DNA of 5,201 nucleotides from Nostoc sp. CHAB 5715 (GTDB taxonomy: Bacteria > Cyanobacteriota > Cyanobacteriia > Cyanobacteriales > Nostocaceae). Every line of letters starts with the position of its first letter. Within the stretch, counting starts at the first letter, position 1. Below the pieces are notes generated by a model. That model saw only the letters and a list, made by a program, of their open reading frames with translations, made no database searches and was not told where the DNA came from. Below are positions 1 to 4,878 of this stretch, one piece after another. Location: positions 1 to 5,201 of the forward strand of contig NZ_JAIVFR010000542.1 in the NCBI RefSeq assembly GCF_020829685.1. Direction: 5' to 3'. A program made the translations under genes and the position numbers.

Positions 1-1451
1 GTACGCAATGTTTGCTCGATCGCTTGGGCTAAATCTACGCCATCGAAGCTGTAGTTGTGACCAGATTCGAGTTTTGACAAATCCAAAACATCGTTAACTA
101 AGCGGGTTAGGCGATCGGTTTCATAGTTGACTGTTTGCAGATACTCTTGCCATTTCTGTAAATCAAAGTTTTCGCCGAAGTCGTACAGGGTTTCAATATG
201 GAATTTGATGTTGGCTAGAGGCGTTCGCAGTTCGTGAGAAACGTTGCTGATAAATTGGCTTTTTGCCTCGTTTAATTCGACTTCACGGGTGATATCTTGA
301 ACGGTAATCGCAATGCCTTTGATGCTTTCCCTTTGCACATTGAGTACTGTTGTCAAGAGAATGCGGATCGTCCTCTGGGTGGGTTGGTTAAGAAAAATCC
401 GGAATTCGGCGCTTTCGCATTCGCCTGCTGCCATTTCGTATAAAGGGTCAGTGATTTGCATTTGTACCGATGGTGGTAAGTGATGTAACAAGTTGTTACC
501 TACCACACCAGCGTTTTCCCAGCCAAAAATTCGCTCTGCTGTGGGGTTAGCTAAAATCACCTGCATGTTGTTATCAATCAACACAGCACCATCTGCGATC
601 GTCGAAACTAAGGTTTGTAGCTTGGCTTTTTCTGCGGTCAGTTGCTCAATATTCTGTTCTTCATAGCGTTCTAATCGCTCTGCCATCTCATTAAAGCTTA
701 AAATTAACTCCCCCAGTTCGCCCCCTAAAGGTAAATCAATGCGCTGCTTGAAATTCCCGGTAGCAATTTGCTTCACCCCCACCAACAGTTCTTTAATGGG
801 CTTAGTAATGGTCAAGGCGTTAATTACTCCTGCCAAAATCACCATTACCCAAATGGTGATAAAAACGGCAATGGTAACATCGCGGGTAAAATTGGTGGAG
901 ATGACAGCAGTCTGATTAGGGTTGATACCGATCGCTAATACACCTAAGTATTTTTTATTGACGATCAGGGGAATAAATACATCGGTCACTGTCCCATCTG
1001 GGGTTGTATGTTGCCGCACCATCGGCTTTTCCCCATCACCAGGGTAATCTTCTGGCAATTGTATCCGCCGTTTAATGGTAAGGGAGTTTTCTACCTCTGC
1101 TTCCCAAAAAGGAATGCCAAAAAAGATTTCCCCGTTTTCATCGGCGTAAAGCATATAACGCACACTAGAGGTGCTGCTGTAAAAGCGTTGAGAAAATTGG
1201 GCAACCTCAGTGAGATTATTGTCAGCGACTAAGGGGGCAACGTTGGCAGCAAGCAGTAGCCCCAAGTCACGGCCAAAGCGGGTGTCATTCATCCGCGCAT
1301 CCTGCTGAATTGTATTCACAGCCCAGAAGGTCAGACCACTCATCACTAATGAAACTACCATTGTAGCCACAGCCAATAATTTGGTCTGGAGTGTGAACTC
1401 TGACCACCAACTAGCGATCGCATCTCGAATTGTTTTTAACAGACTTAGCAT
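1..1451 (-). CDS. nblS: Sensor histidine kinase NblS (Hik33/DspA type), 3' end outside window
   Basis: Membrane-bound sensor kinase. In cyanobacteria this family controls high-light, nutrient-stress and phycobilisome-degradation responses, mainly through the response regulator RpaB. I translated 483 codons from ATG 1451; the frame is open at the left edge. Domain order: short cytoplasmic N-terminus; TM1 about residues 25-45; extracytoplasmic sensor region about 46-190; TM2 about 192-213 (VTIAVFITIWVMVIL); HAMP about 214-267, beginning with ITKPIKELL; PAS about 277-390, including TIADGAVLIDNN and NPTAERIFGW; and the HisKA dimerisation domain with H-box VSHELRTPLANI and phospho-acceptor His406. 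The catalytic ATPase domain, expected from family members of roughly 650 residues, lies beyond position 1. The start fits the family N-terminus (MLSLLKTIRDAIASWW). No strong Shine-Dalgarno precedes it. HIP1 and near-HIP1 words are frequent here, unlike the right half of the window. The kinase class is certain; the NblS assignment rests on whole-protein resemblance recalled from the family. Confidence 0.9.
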   Translation of the reverse strand, partial: MLSLLKTIRDAIASWWSEFTLQTKLLAVATMVVSLVMSGLTFWAVNTIQQDARMNDTRFGRDLGLLLAANVAPLVADNNLTEVAQFSQRFYSSTSSVRYMLYADENGEIFFGIPFWEAEVENSLTIKRRIQLPEDYPGDGEKPMVRQHTTPDGTVTDVFIPLIVNKKYLGVLAIGINPNQTAVISTNFTRDVTIAVFITIWVMVILAGVINALTITKPIKELLVGVKQIATGNFKQRIDLPLGGELGELILSFNEMAERLERYEEQNIEQLTAEKAKLQTLVSTIADGAVLIDNNMQVILANPTAERIFGWENAGVVGNNLLHHLPPSVQMQITDPLYEMAAGECESAEFRIFLNQPTQRTIRILLTTVLNVQRESIKGIAITVQDITREVELNEAKSQFISNVSHELRTPLANIKFHIETLYDFGENFDLQKWQEYLQTVNYETDRLTRLVNDVLDLSKLESGHNYSFDGVDLAQAIEQTLR

Positions 1452-1567
1452 CTTAAATAAAGTTGTTAATAGTCTTTGTAATAAAGCCCAACAACTAAAA
1501 AATTAACAGTTAATTTGACTAATATGTTAGCAATGAGGGAGGAATAGGAAAATTGGCAGAAATAACT
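1452..1567 (-). promoter_or_regulatory. Upstream region of nblS with a 17-bp palindrome
   Basis: This 116-bp spacer, AT-rich next to the start codon, separates nblS from the broken gene behind it and should hold the nblS promoter. It contains a perfect inverted repeat, AAATTAAC-A-GTTAATTT, at 1500-1516, about 50 bp before the start codon. Closer in, the minus strand reads ATTACAAAGACTATTAACAA. That loosely resembles two TTACA-like half-sites of the HLR1 element bound by RpaB, but the second half and the spacing do not match the consensus. I could not assign a convincing -35/-10 pair. Confidence 0.4.
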
Positions 1568-1761
1568 TCATGGAATAAACAGCCGCCCAGTTCCCATGTA
1601 GTTTTCAATGTCAAGTACAATCTCTATGAGACGATCTACACATTGCTCTCGATAGTCGAACTCATCAAGGCGCTGAAGATCTCCAATTGTAACTACAGGA
1701 AATGAATCCGTTGTGTTTTCCTCACGCATGACTTTCTCCAAAGAATCTTCACCTTTCATGG

Positions 1762-1820
1762 AAGTCGGCGGGAAACTCCAACCCAAGAGTGGGTGGAGAG
1801 GGATAGCCGCCCGCCGACTT
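1762..1820. repeat. Nested inverted repeat (outer 11-bp stem, inner hairpin)
   Basis: The outer arms AAGTCGGCGGG (1762-1772) and CCCGCCGACTT (1810-1820) are perfect reverse complements. Inside them, CTCCAACCC (1776-1784) pairs with GGGTGGAG (1791-1798) apart from one bulged A, around the loop AAGAGT. The whole could fold as a two-tier stem in DNA or RNA. It lies one or two bases from the ATG that resumes the toxin-like coding sequence. Confidence 0.8.
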
Positions 1821-1821
1821 G

Positions 1822-1842
1822 GGGCATTGGGCATTGGGCATT
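1822..1842 (+). repeat. Heptamer tandem repeat (GGGCATT)x3
   Basis: Three exact head-to-tail copies of GGGCATT are followed by a further GG. Heptanucleotide tandem repeats of this kind (STRR) are known from heterocystous cyanobacteria. Confidence 0.85.
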
Positions 1843-1861
1843 GGTAACTCTTTCCCATGAC

Positions 1862-1902
1862 GGCAGTTGCTCCACTTGGGGAGACCCCAAGACCGCACTG
1901 CC
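1862..1902. repeat. Hairpin-forming inverted repeat
   Basis: CTTGGGG (1875-1881) and CCCCAAG (1885-1891) form a perfect 7-bp stem with the 3-nt loop AGA. An outer pair GGCAGT (1862-1867) and ACTGCC (1897-1902) flanks it, and the GC just inside each outer arm can also pair if one T bulges. There is no T-run beside it, so it is not a typical intrinsic terminator. Confidence 0.7.
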
Positions 1903-1904
1903 TC

Positions 1905-1925
1905 CCCCATGCCCCATTCCCCATG
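1905..1925 (+). repeat. Heptamer repeat (CCCCATG/CCCCATT)x3
   Basis: CCCCATG, CCCCATT and CCCCATG follow one another, then a partial CCCA. This is again STRR-like. On the other strand it reads CATGGGG/AATGGGG, so it is roughly inverted relative to the GGGCATT array at 1822-1842, with the 1862-1902 hairpin between them. Confidence 0.8.
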
Positions 1926-1928
1926 CCC

Positions 1929-1961
1929 AAAAACTCCAACCCAAGAGTGGGTGGAGTTTTT
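1929..1961. terminator. Hairpin with A5/T5 flanks, terminator-like in both directions
   Basis: AAAAACTCCAACCC (1929-1942) pairs with GGGTGGAGTTTTT (1949-1961) as 13 base pairs with one bulged A and the loop AAGAGT. Because the stem is bordered by A5 on one side and T5 on the other, either strand ends the stem in a T-run, as in a bidirectional intrinsic terminator. Its 26-bp core is identical to 1773-1798. In the minus direction it lies just after the 42-codon N-terminal remnant, so it could end transcription coming from the DUF433 gene. Termination itself is inferred. Confidence 0.5.
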
Positions 1962-2086
1962 CATCAATAAACCAGCTTCTCCAAAGGTCACAAAACGAAC
2001 AGATATCAACTCCAGCCAACCGCCCTTTGCTAAAATGCCAAGGAAAACAAGCGCATATCCGTCAAGATTGTAATCAACCAAAAAGG

Positions 2087-2464
2087 TCATGGCGACTTGG
2101 AAGCGTGTTTGGCTTTTTGCTCCTCAAGCTTTGCCCAGAGAGTTTCTTGTTCCGGTTTACGTGGAATTGTTGCAATGCGGGCGAAATGTTCGCGGTTACG
2201 GTCTTCCCAATATTGACGAATTTCTTCTCTAGTTTGCAGAACTTGTTGATATTCAGTTTCTATCTCAGTGGAATTTGCTTTGATGTAAGACAAAGCAGCA
2301 CTAAGTTGTTCCTTTGTAAGATTAAATTTGTCACGGATTAATTTTGGTGGATACTGAGCTTTGAGAAAATCCATCACATCATAGAGTGTCAGGCGTGTAC
2401 CTGCGATCGTCAATCCACGTTCTGTACGAATAATGGTTGTTTCTCTATCGGATGCGGGAGTCAT
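2087..2464 (-). CDS. DUF433 antitoxin-like protein
   Basis: 125 residues. About residues 13-70 carry the DUF433 pattern: RTERGLTIAGTRLTLYDVMD, where GTR(L/I)T.YD is the hallmark; then a YPP turn; then LTKEQLSAALSYIKAN, the helical LT.EQ..AAL.Y segment. The C-terminal third is charged and helical (EIRQYWEDRNREHF, LWAKLEEQKAKHA) and may contact a partner. DUF433 proteins are small helix-turn-helix-like proteins usually encoded just before PIN-like partners and regarded as antitoxins. Here the stop overlaps the next start as ATGA, the arrangement of a coupled toxin-antitoxin operon, but the partner is broken. No clear Shine-Dalgarno precedes ATG 2464. The gene itself looks intact, so it may persist as an orphan antitoxin or DNA-binding regulator. 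The domain call is firm; the antitoxin role is inferred. Confidence 0.8.
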   Translation of the reverse strand: MTPASDRETTIIRTERGLTIAGTRLTLYDVMDFLKAQYPPKLIRDKFNLTKEQLSAALSYIKANSTEIETEYQQVLQTREEIRQYWEDRNREHFARIATIPRKPEQETLWAKLEEQKAKHASKSP

Positions 2465-2545
2465 ATCTTGAGCTATTGGAAAACTGACTCTATATTATCC
2501 TGCACAAAAAGCTCCGCGATACCGCATTGTTAGAGGGCGCGATCG
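2465..2545 (-). promoter_or_regulatory. Spacer before the DUF433 gene, with HIP1 and a possible -10
   Basis: This 81-bp gap between xisI and the DUF433 gene probably holds the promoter of the latter. The minus strand contains GATAATATAGAG, whose TAATAT is a possible -10, about 25 bp before the start codon; no good -35 is visible. A HIP1 octamer (GCGATCGC, 2539-2546) ends on the last base of the xisI stop codon. I see no intrinsic terminator after xisI, so read-through is also possible. Confidence 0.3.
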
Positions 2546-2890
2546 CTAAGATGCTACTGCAAAATCTGTATACTGCCGCATCTTTGGCTCATGGAATGCC
2601 AACACTATATCCTCCTTGGGAACTCCTGCACTAACTAGGTCAGTTGCGATACCATCTTCAGTCCAATCTTCCTCAATCCAGAATTTGCCATCTCGAATCC
2701 TAACGTAGACGGTCATACCAGTAATGCGTTCGTCATTTTGCCAACCAAGGTTCATCCAAATATAGTGACCCTTTGGCTCATCCATAATCAAAAATGTTTC
2801 CATATCTCGGTTAGGACGACGGTTACATAGTTCTATATACTCTGTTAAAATACGCTTAATTATCTTGGGATACTCAGTTAATTTATCCAT
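2546..2890 (-). CDS. xisI: XisI, fdxN-element excision controlling factor family
   Basis: 114 residues, the normal length for XisI. Family features run along the whole protein: N-terminal MDKLTEYPKIIKRILTEYI; central GHYIWMNLGWQNDERI; FWIEEDWTEDGIATDLVSAGVPKEDIV, the IQ.D.TE.GIA.eLv.aGVPkeDIVL block; and C-terminal FHEPKMRQYTDFAVAS. In Anabaena, XisI acts with XisH and the recombinase XisF in excision of the fdxN element, apparently as an auxiliary or specificity factor. XisI is thought to partner XisH. Its start lies inside the end of xisH (13-nt overlap, different frame), with AGAGGA (2900-2905) 9 nt upstream as ribosome binding site. The stop is TAG at 2546-2548. No xisF-like recombinase is in the window, so a role other than fdxN excision is likely. 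The identification is firm and the function open. Confidence 0.95.
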   Translation of the reverse strand: MDKLTEYPKIIKRILTEYIELCNRRPNRDMETFLIMDEPKGHYIWMNLGWQNDERITGMTVYVRIRDGKFWIEEDWTEDGIATDLVSAGVPKEDIVLAFHEPKMRQYTDFAVAS

Positions 2891-3294
2891 TGTGTGATTT
2901 CCTCTGTTTCTGTATCGACAACAATAAGTGGAAGTTGATGTTTGTGGAGGATGAGTTGAATCACATCCTGGTTGAAAAAACTTTTATAAATGATCGTACC
3001 AACAGCAAGGTAAAGTTTACGGTCTGGCGCTGTTTCCTCTAGAAGATAACGGTAGATGTCATACTGACCGAGAGCTTCTTTCAAATCTTGTATCTTTGAT
3101 GCGCCAACAAAGCTTTTCACTTCAACAACAAGTTTTTGCCCATCTCGTTCAGCCCCAATTGGGCGTTCAGCACCGAGATCAGCGTATAACGTTGTTCTTC
3201 GATACTGAATTACGTAGGGGTCGTCTGTAATCGCCCAGCCGTCTTTGATGAGTGCGTTTTTTACCGCGTTATGGATAATGTCTAACTTGGGCAT
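2878..3294 (-). CDS. xisH: XisH, PD-(D/E)XK-fold fdxN-element excision controlling factor family
   Basis: 138 residues, full family length. It begins MPKLDIIHNAVKNALIKDGW, the characteristic XisH opening, which supports ATG 3294. A nuclease-like core follows: ADLGAERPIGAER (Asp39, Glu43) and KLVVEVKSF, giving the E58-x-K60 pair of a PD-(D/E)XK site. Then come KEALGQYDIYRYLL (Gln77 and Tyr residues) and DRKLYLAVGTIIYKSFF. XisH is required for excision of the Anabaena fdxN element and has a restriction-endonuclease-like fold. Whether it cuts DNA is not established. With the motif residues intact, catalysis is plausible here. It is co-transcribed with xisI, which its 3' end overlaps by 13 nt. 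No Shine-Dalgarno precedes the start; a TATACT sequence 6 nt before the ATG suggests a possible leaderless transcript. Copies of xisHI are widespread in cyanobacteria far from fdxN elements, so their present job is unknown. Confidence 0.95.
   Translation of the reverse strand: MPKLDIIHNAVKNALIKDGWAITDDPYVIQYRRTTLYADLGAERPIGAERDGQKLVVEVKSFVGASKIQDLKEALGQYDIYRYLLEETAPDRKLYLAVGTIIYKSFFNQDVIQLILHKHQLPLIVVDTETEEITQWIN
2900..2905 (-). promoter_or_regulatory. Ribosome binding site of xisI inside xisH
   Basis: AGAGGA on the minus strand lies 9 nt before ATG 2890, within the xisH coding sequence. It supports the overlapping start of xisI. Confidence 0.65.
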
Positions 3295-3316
3295 AGCTTA
3301 AGTATAAGTCAGCCTC

Positions 3317-3364
3317 GCAGCCTGATGGATATCAGTGCCAGCCTTCAAGCCGCCATCAGGCTGC
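3317..3364. repeat. Perfect 12-bp inverted repeat upstream of xisH
   Basis: GCAGCCTGATGG (3317-3328) and CCATCAGGCTGC (3353-3364) are exact reverse complements with a 24-bp loop. Additional AGCC copies at 3311-3314 and in the loop offer alternative pairings with the GGCT of the distal arm. No T-run follows on the minus strand, so it is not a standard intrinsic terminator. It lies 22 bp from the xisH start, which fits an operator or protein-binding site. Confidence 0.75.
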
Positions 3365-3374
3365 ATTTGGATTG

Positions 3375-3419
3375 GATACCTTGAACATTAAATTAACTTT
3401 GCAAGGAATTGAAGGTATC
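3375..3419. repeat. 8-bp inverted repeat
   Basis: GATACCTT (3375-3382) and AAGGTATC (3412-3419) are perfect complements separated by 29 bp. An inner CCTTG (3379-3383) and CAAGG (3402-3406) could pair instead. The interior is AT-rich. It lies just downstream of the short open frame ending at 3444. Confidence 0.5.
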
Positions 3420-3443
3420 TTAACGCATAAGCTTTAAAAAAAT

Positions 3444-3611
3444 TTACAAACCGACTTCTAGCTCCAAATTAGTTTGCAAAGTATCTAGTCTAGGAGTAAC
3501 CCATTTTTCATGCCAGTAGCTTACTAAATCTATTTGAGTAAAATCTTTCCATACCACCTGATTTGTATTTCCCAGCAGATACTCCTGCCAATTCTCAGCC
3601 AGGAGGCTCAT
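3444..3611 (-). pseudogene. Short unrecognised open frame joined to the end of truncated herA
   Basis: A 55-codon frame from ATG 3611 to TAA 3446-3444 overlaps the last 17 nt of herA in another frame. Its translation, such as NWQEYLLG, VVWKDFTQIDLVSYW and HEKWVTPRLDTLQ, has the balanced, Trp-rich look of a real protein end rather than a shadow frame. I do not recognise the family. The simplest reading is the C-terminal remnant of another gene, brought against herA by a deletion or recombination near 3595-3611. An intact small protein started at 3611 is possible, but no good ribosome binding site precedes it (AGAGAAA is about 11 nt upstream). Confidence 0.45.
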
Positions 3612-4866
3612 CTGAAGTAAATTTCTCTTTGTTACTCTCAAAGAGTTTACGAACCAGAATAGTTGAAATAATACTGGCATCCATATTGTCTTTCAGGGAT
3701 AAATCGATGATGACAGTTTTTCCTTGCTTCAAAAATTTGAATACATTTTCTATAAGATTTGATACCCTAGAATGTAGATTACCTTCATCAATTAGATGGC
3801 GAATTCTTTTCCGAATTGCCATAATTGTTTTTCTCGCAGAGACATCCTCCTTAATATTGCCCTTTGTATCTTTCTTCTGTTCACCAAAGAAATCAGAAAA
3901 ATCTCGATAAAGATTGCTTGGAGTTTCAACGTAATCATCGATATTTTCAATGAAGTTAGATATACCGTCTTCATCAAGATATAGAAGAAAAGATTTCATC
4001 ACTTCAGAAAAACCAGCCCCAAAATTCAATATATCACCTACTGCTAAGTGCTTATGCATATTGAGTGCGACTTTACCGCCAAAAATAAATCGATTTTGTT
4101 TCGTATAAATATCGGGTAGTTTCTTGTCAGAATACACGACAACATTATCCCGAATTGAACTTTCATTAATATCTCCCAATCCGTATGTAGCTGTGCCACG
4201 TAAAAAATATTCACCATTCAAATCGAAAATCAACTTTCCATATGAAGTATCACGAGTCATATGGTAGAGAAGTACTTTTACAAGATTGGTTTTTCCGAAA
4301 CCAGATTGAGCAAATACCATCGTGCGTTTGTTACGCAATTTATCAATCTTAAAGAGGATTGGTCCCTTATCTTTAAAGACCGTTTCTCCTACACAAAGAT
4401 ATCCAATTTCAACGCCATTTTCATTCGTTTTATTGAGGATTGAGTCTATCTCGCGCTTGTTCAAATGTCTTGCAATGTAAGAAACAATTGGTAGTTTCCT
4501 CACAGCAGTTGTGAAAGCGATTGTAGAGCCACTGTCTGTAAATGTGCCTAAAATACGAACTTTGTATGTATAGCTGAACATCTTTTGTTTATCTCGTTCA
4601 GAAAGCTCTCTTTCTGCAATTCGAGCATAATGTACAGCAATTAAAGTTTTATCTTGTGATTTGAAAATAGGGTCTTCGTCGTAGATTTCAGCCTCAACTC
4701 TTGCAAGATATTTTGTATTACCCTCATCTTTGGGAGTCAAAACAATAAAATCACCAGTTTGTGGACTAGCTTTAGCATCTTCATAGGAAGAATAGATTAA
4801 TAGTGCATCCTCAGTTGTTTTTTGACCATATAGAACACCAAAATCTGCTTTGTTAGCTTTCGACAT
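3595..4866 (-). CDS. herA: HerA-type (DUF87) DNA translocase ATPase, C-terminally truncated
   Basis: 423 residues. HerA proteins are hexameric FtsK-HerA ATPases that pump DNA and work with a nuclease partner such as NurA. About residues 1-110 look like the HAS-barrel (GDFIVLTPKDEG, YLARVEAEIYDE). The ATPase core begins near residue 160. The Walker A is FAQSGFGKTNLVK with Lys192 (Ala replaces the usual first Gly), followed by KLIFDLNGEY (211-220), equivalent to the HerA D.hGEY motif. A helical insertion spans about 285-375, then GKTVIIDLSLKD (382-393). The protein stops at FTSDEPPG. Family members continue with the acidic Walker B (EEA/DEAH), the sensor and the arginine finger, all missing here, so catalysis is unlikely. 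AGAGGA (4873-4878) lies 6 nt before ATG 4866, and the upstream NurA-like gene ends 11 nt away, indicating an operon. HIP1-like words are absent, unlike nblS. Confidence 0.85.
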   Translation of the reverse strand: MSKANKADFGVLYGQKTTEDALLIYSSYEDAKASPQTGDFIVLTPKDEGNTKYLARVEAEIYDEDPIFKSQDKTLIAVHYARIAERELSERDKQKMFSYTYKVRILGTFTDSGSTIAFTTAVRKLPIVSYIARHLNKREIDSILNKTNENGVEIGYLCVGETVFKDKGPILFKIDKLRNKRTMVFAQSGFGKTNLVKVLLYHMTRDTSYGKLIFDLNGEYFLRGTATYGLGDINESSIRDNVVVYSDKKLPDIYTKQNRFIFGGKVALNMHKHLAVGDILNFGAGFSEVMKSFLLYLDEDGISNFIENIDDYVETPSNLYRDFSDFFGEQKKDTKGNIKEDVSARKTIMAIRKRIRHLIDEGNLHSRVSNLIENVFKFLKQGKTVIIDLSLKDNMDASIISTILVRKLFESNKEKFTSDEPPG

Positions 4867-4872
4867 AAAGAG

Positions 4873-4878
4873 TCCTCT
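4873..4878 (-). promoter_or_regulatory. Ribosome binding site of herA
   Basis: AGAGGA on the minus strand, 6 nt before ATG 4866, decides the herA start. Its first base is the last base of the nurA stop codon, so the two genes are tightly spaced and probably co-translated. Confidence 0.7.

Larger units (their letters stand above)
1760..1961. repeat. Composite palindromic repeat block inside the toxin-like gene
   Basis: About 200 bp of non-coding repeat material lies between the two gene halves. In order it holds: a nested palindrome (1762-1820); three tandem GGGCATT heptamers (1822-1842); a hairpin (1862-1902); three CCCCATG/CCCCATT heptamers (1905-1925); and a second copy of the inner hairpin (1929-1961). 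A 26-bp sequence is repeated identically in direct orientation at 1773-1798 and 1931-1956, near the two borders. Such blocks resemble the small intergenic repeats of heterocystous cyanobacteria. No transposase is present. The open frames crossing it are low-complexity translations of the repeats. Confidence 0.8.
1568..2090 (-). pseudogene. PIN-like (DUF5615-type) toxin-like gene, interrupted by a repeat block
   Basis: The first 42 codons (2090-1965, starting MTFLVDYNLDGYALV and ending TFGEAGLL) and the last 63 codons (1759-1568, starting MKGEDSLEKVMREENT and ending IENYMGTGRLFIP) look like the two ends of one small cyanobacterial protein of about 120-130 residues. This family commonly sits beside DUF433 genes. 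The early Asp6 in FLVDYNL fits a PIN-like acidic site. Roughly 20-25 central residues are missing, and about 200 bp of palindromic and heptamer repeats lies in their place. The two halves are out of frame with each other (start codons 331 nt apart). The start ATG at 2090 overlaps the stop of the upstream gene as ATGA, so translation is probably coupled. From 2090 the frame reads through the repeat to a TGA at 1751-1749, just past an in-phase ATG of the C-terminal half (1759), so a 63-residue C-terminal peptide could be made by reinitiation. The family assignment is from memory of related sequences. An intact toxin is unlikely. Confidence 0.62.
3295..3443 (-). promoter_or_regulatory. xisHI upstream region with two inverted repeats and a -10-like box
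   Basis: This spacer should contain the xisHI promoter. The minus strand has TATACT (3301-3306) ending 6 nt before the xisH ATG, placed so that transcription could start at or next to the A of the ATG. No recognisable -35 lies 16-18 bp further upstream. Two perfect inverted repeats occupy the rest (3317-3364 and 3375-3419). The distal one could be an operator or the end of the upstream transcript. Confidence 0.4.

Noticed and set aside
1008..1232. 74-codon plus-strand frame
   Set aside because: It lies antisense within the sensor region of nblS, whose translation is clearly authentic.
1452..1490. RpaB HLR1 operator before nblS
   Set aside because: The two half-sites (ATTACAAA and ATTAACAA) deviate from the consensus and their spacing is wrong; kept only as a remark.
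1822..1925. CRISPR-like array
   Set aside because: The repeats are 7 bp and directly adjacent with no spacers, so they are tandem heptamers.
1568..1939. 123-codon minus-strand frame starting at 1939
   Set aside because: Its first 60 codons are translated repeat; only the part from ATG 1759 resembles a protein family, so it is treated as a gene remnant.
1756..2019. 87-codon minus-strand frame, and the 113-codon frame 2090-1749, as intact genes
   Set aside because: Most of both comes from translated repeats (LGWSF appears twice in the 87-codon frame, once from each repeat copy); only the first 42 codons from 2090 look like real protein.
1793..2341. 182-codon open frame on the plus strand
   Set aside because: It crosses the repeat block and then runs antisense to the toxin-like remnant and the DUF433 gene; its translation is low-complexity and matches no family.
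3317..3364. Rho-independent terminator for the herA operon
   Set aside because: The stem is strong, but the loop is 24 bp and no T-run follows on the minus strand.
3563..3910. 115-codon plus-strand frame, with similar ones at 3796-3984 and 4261-4443
   Set aside because: All are shadows opposite herA and have no recognisable protein character.
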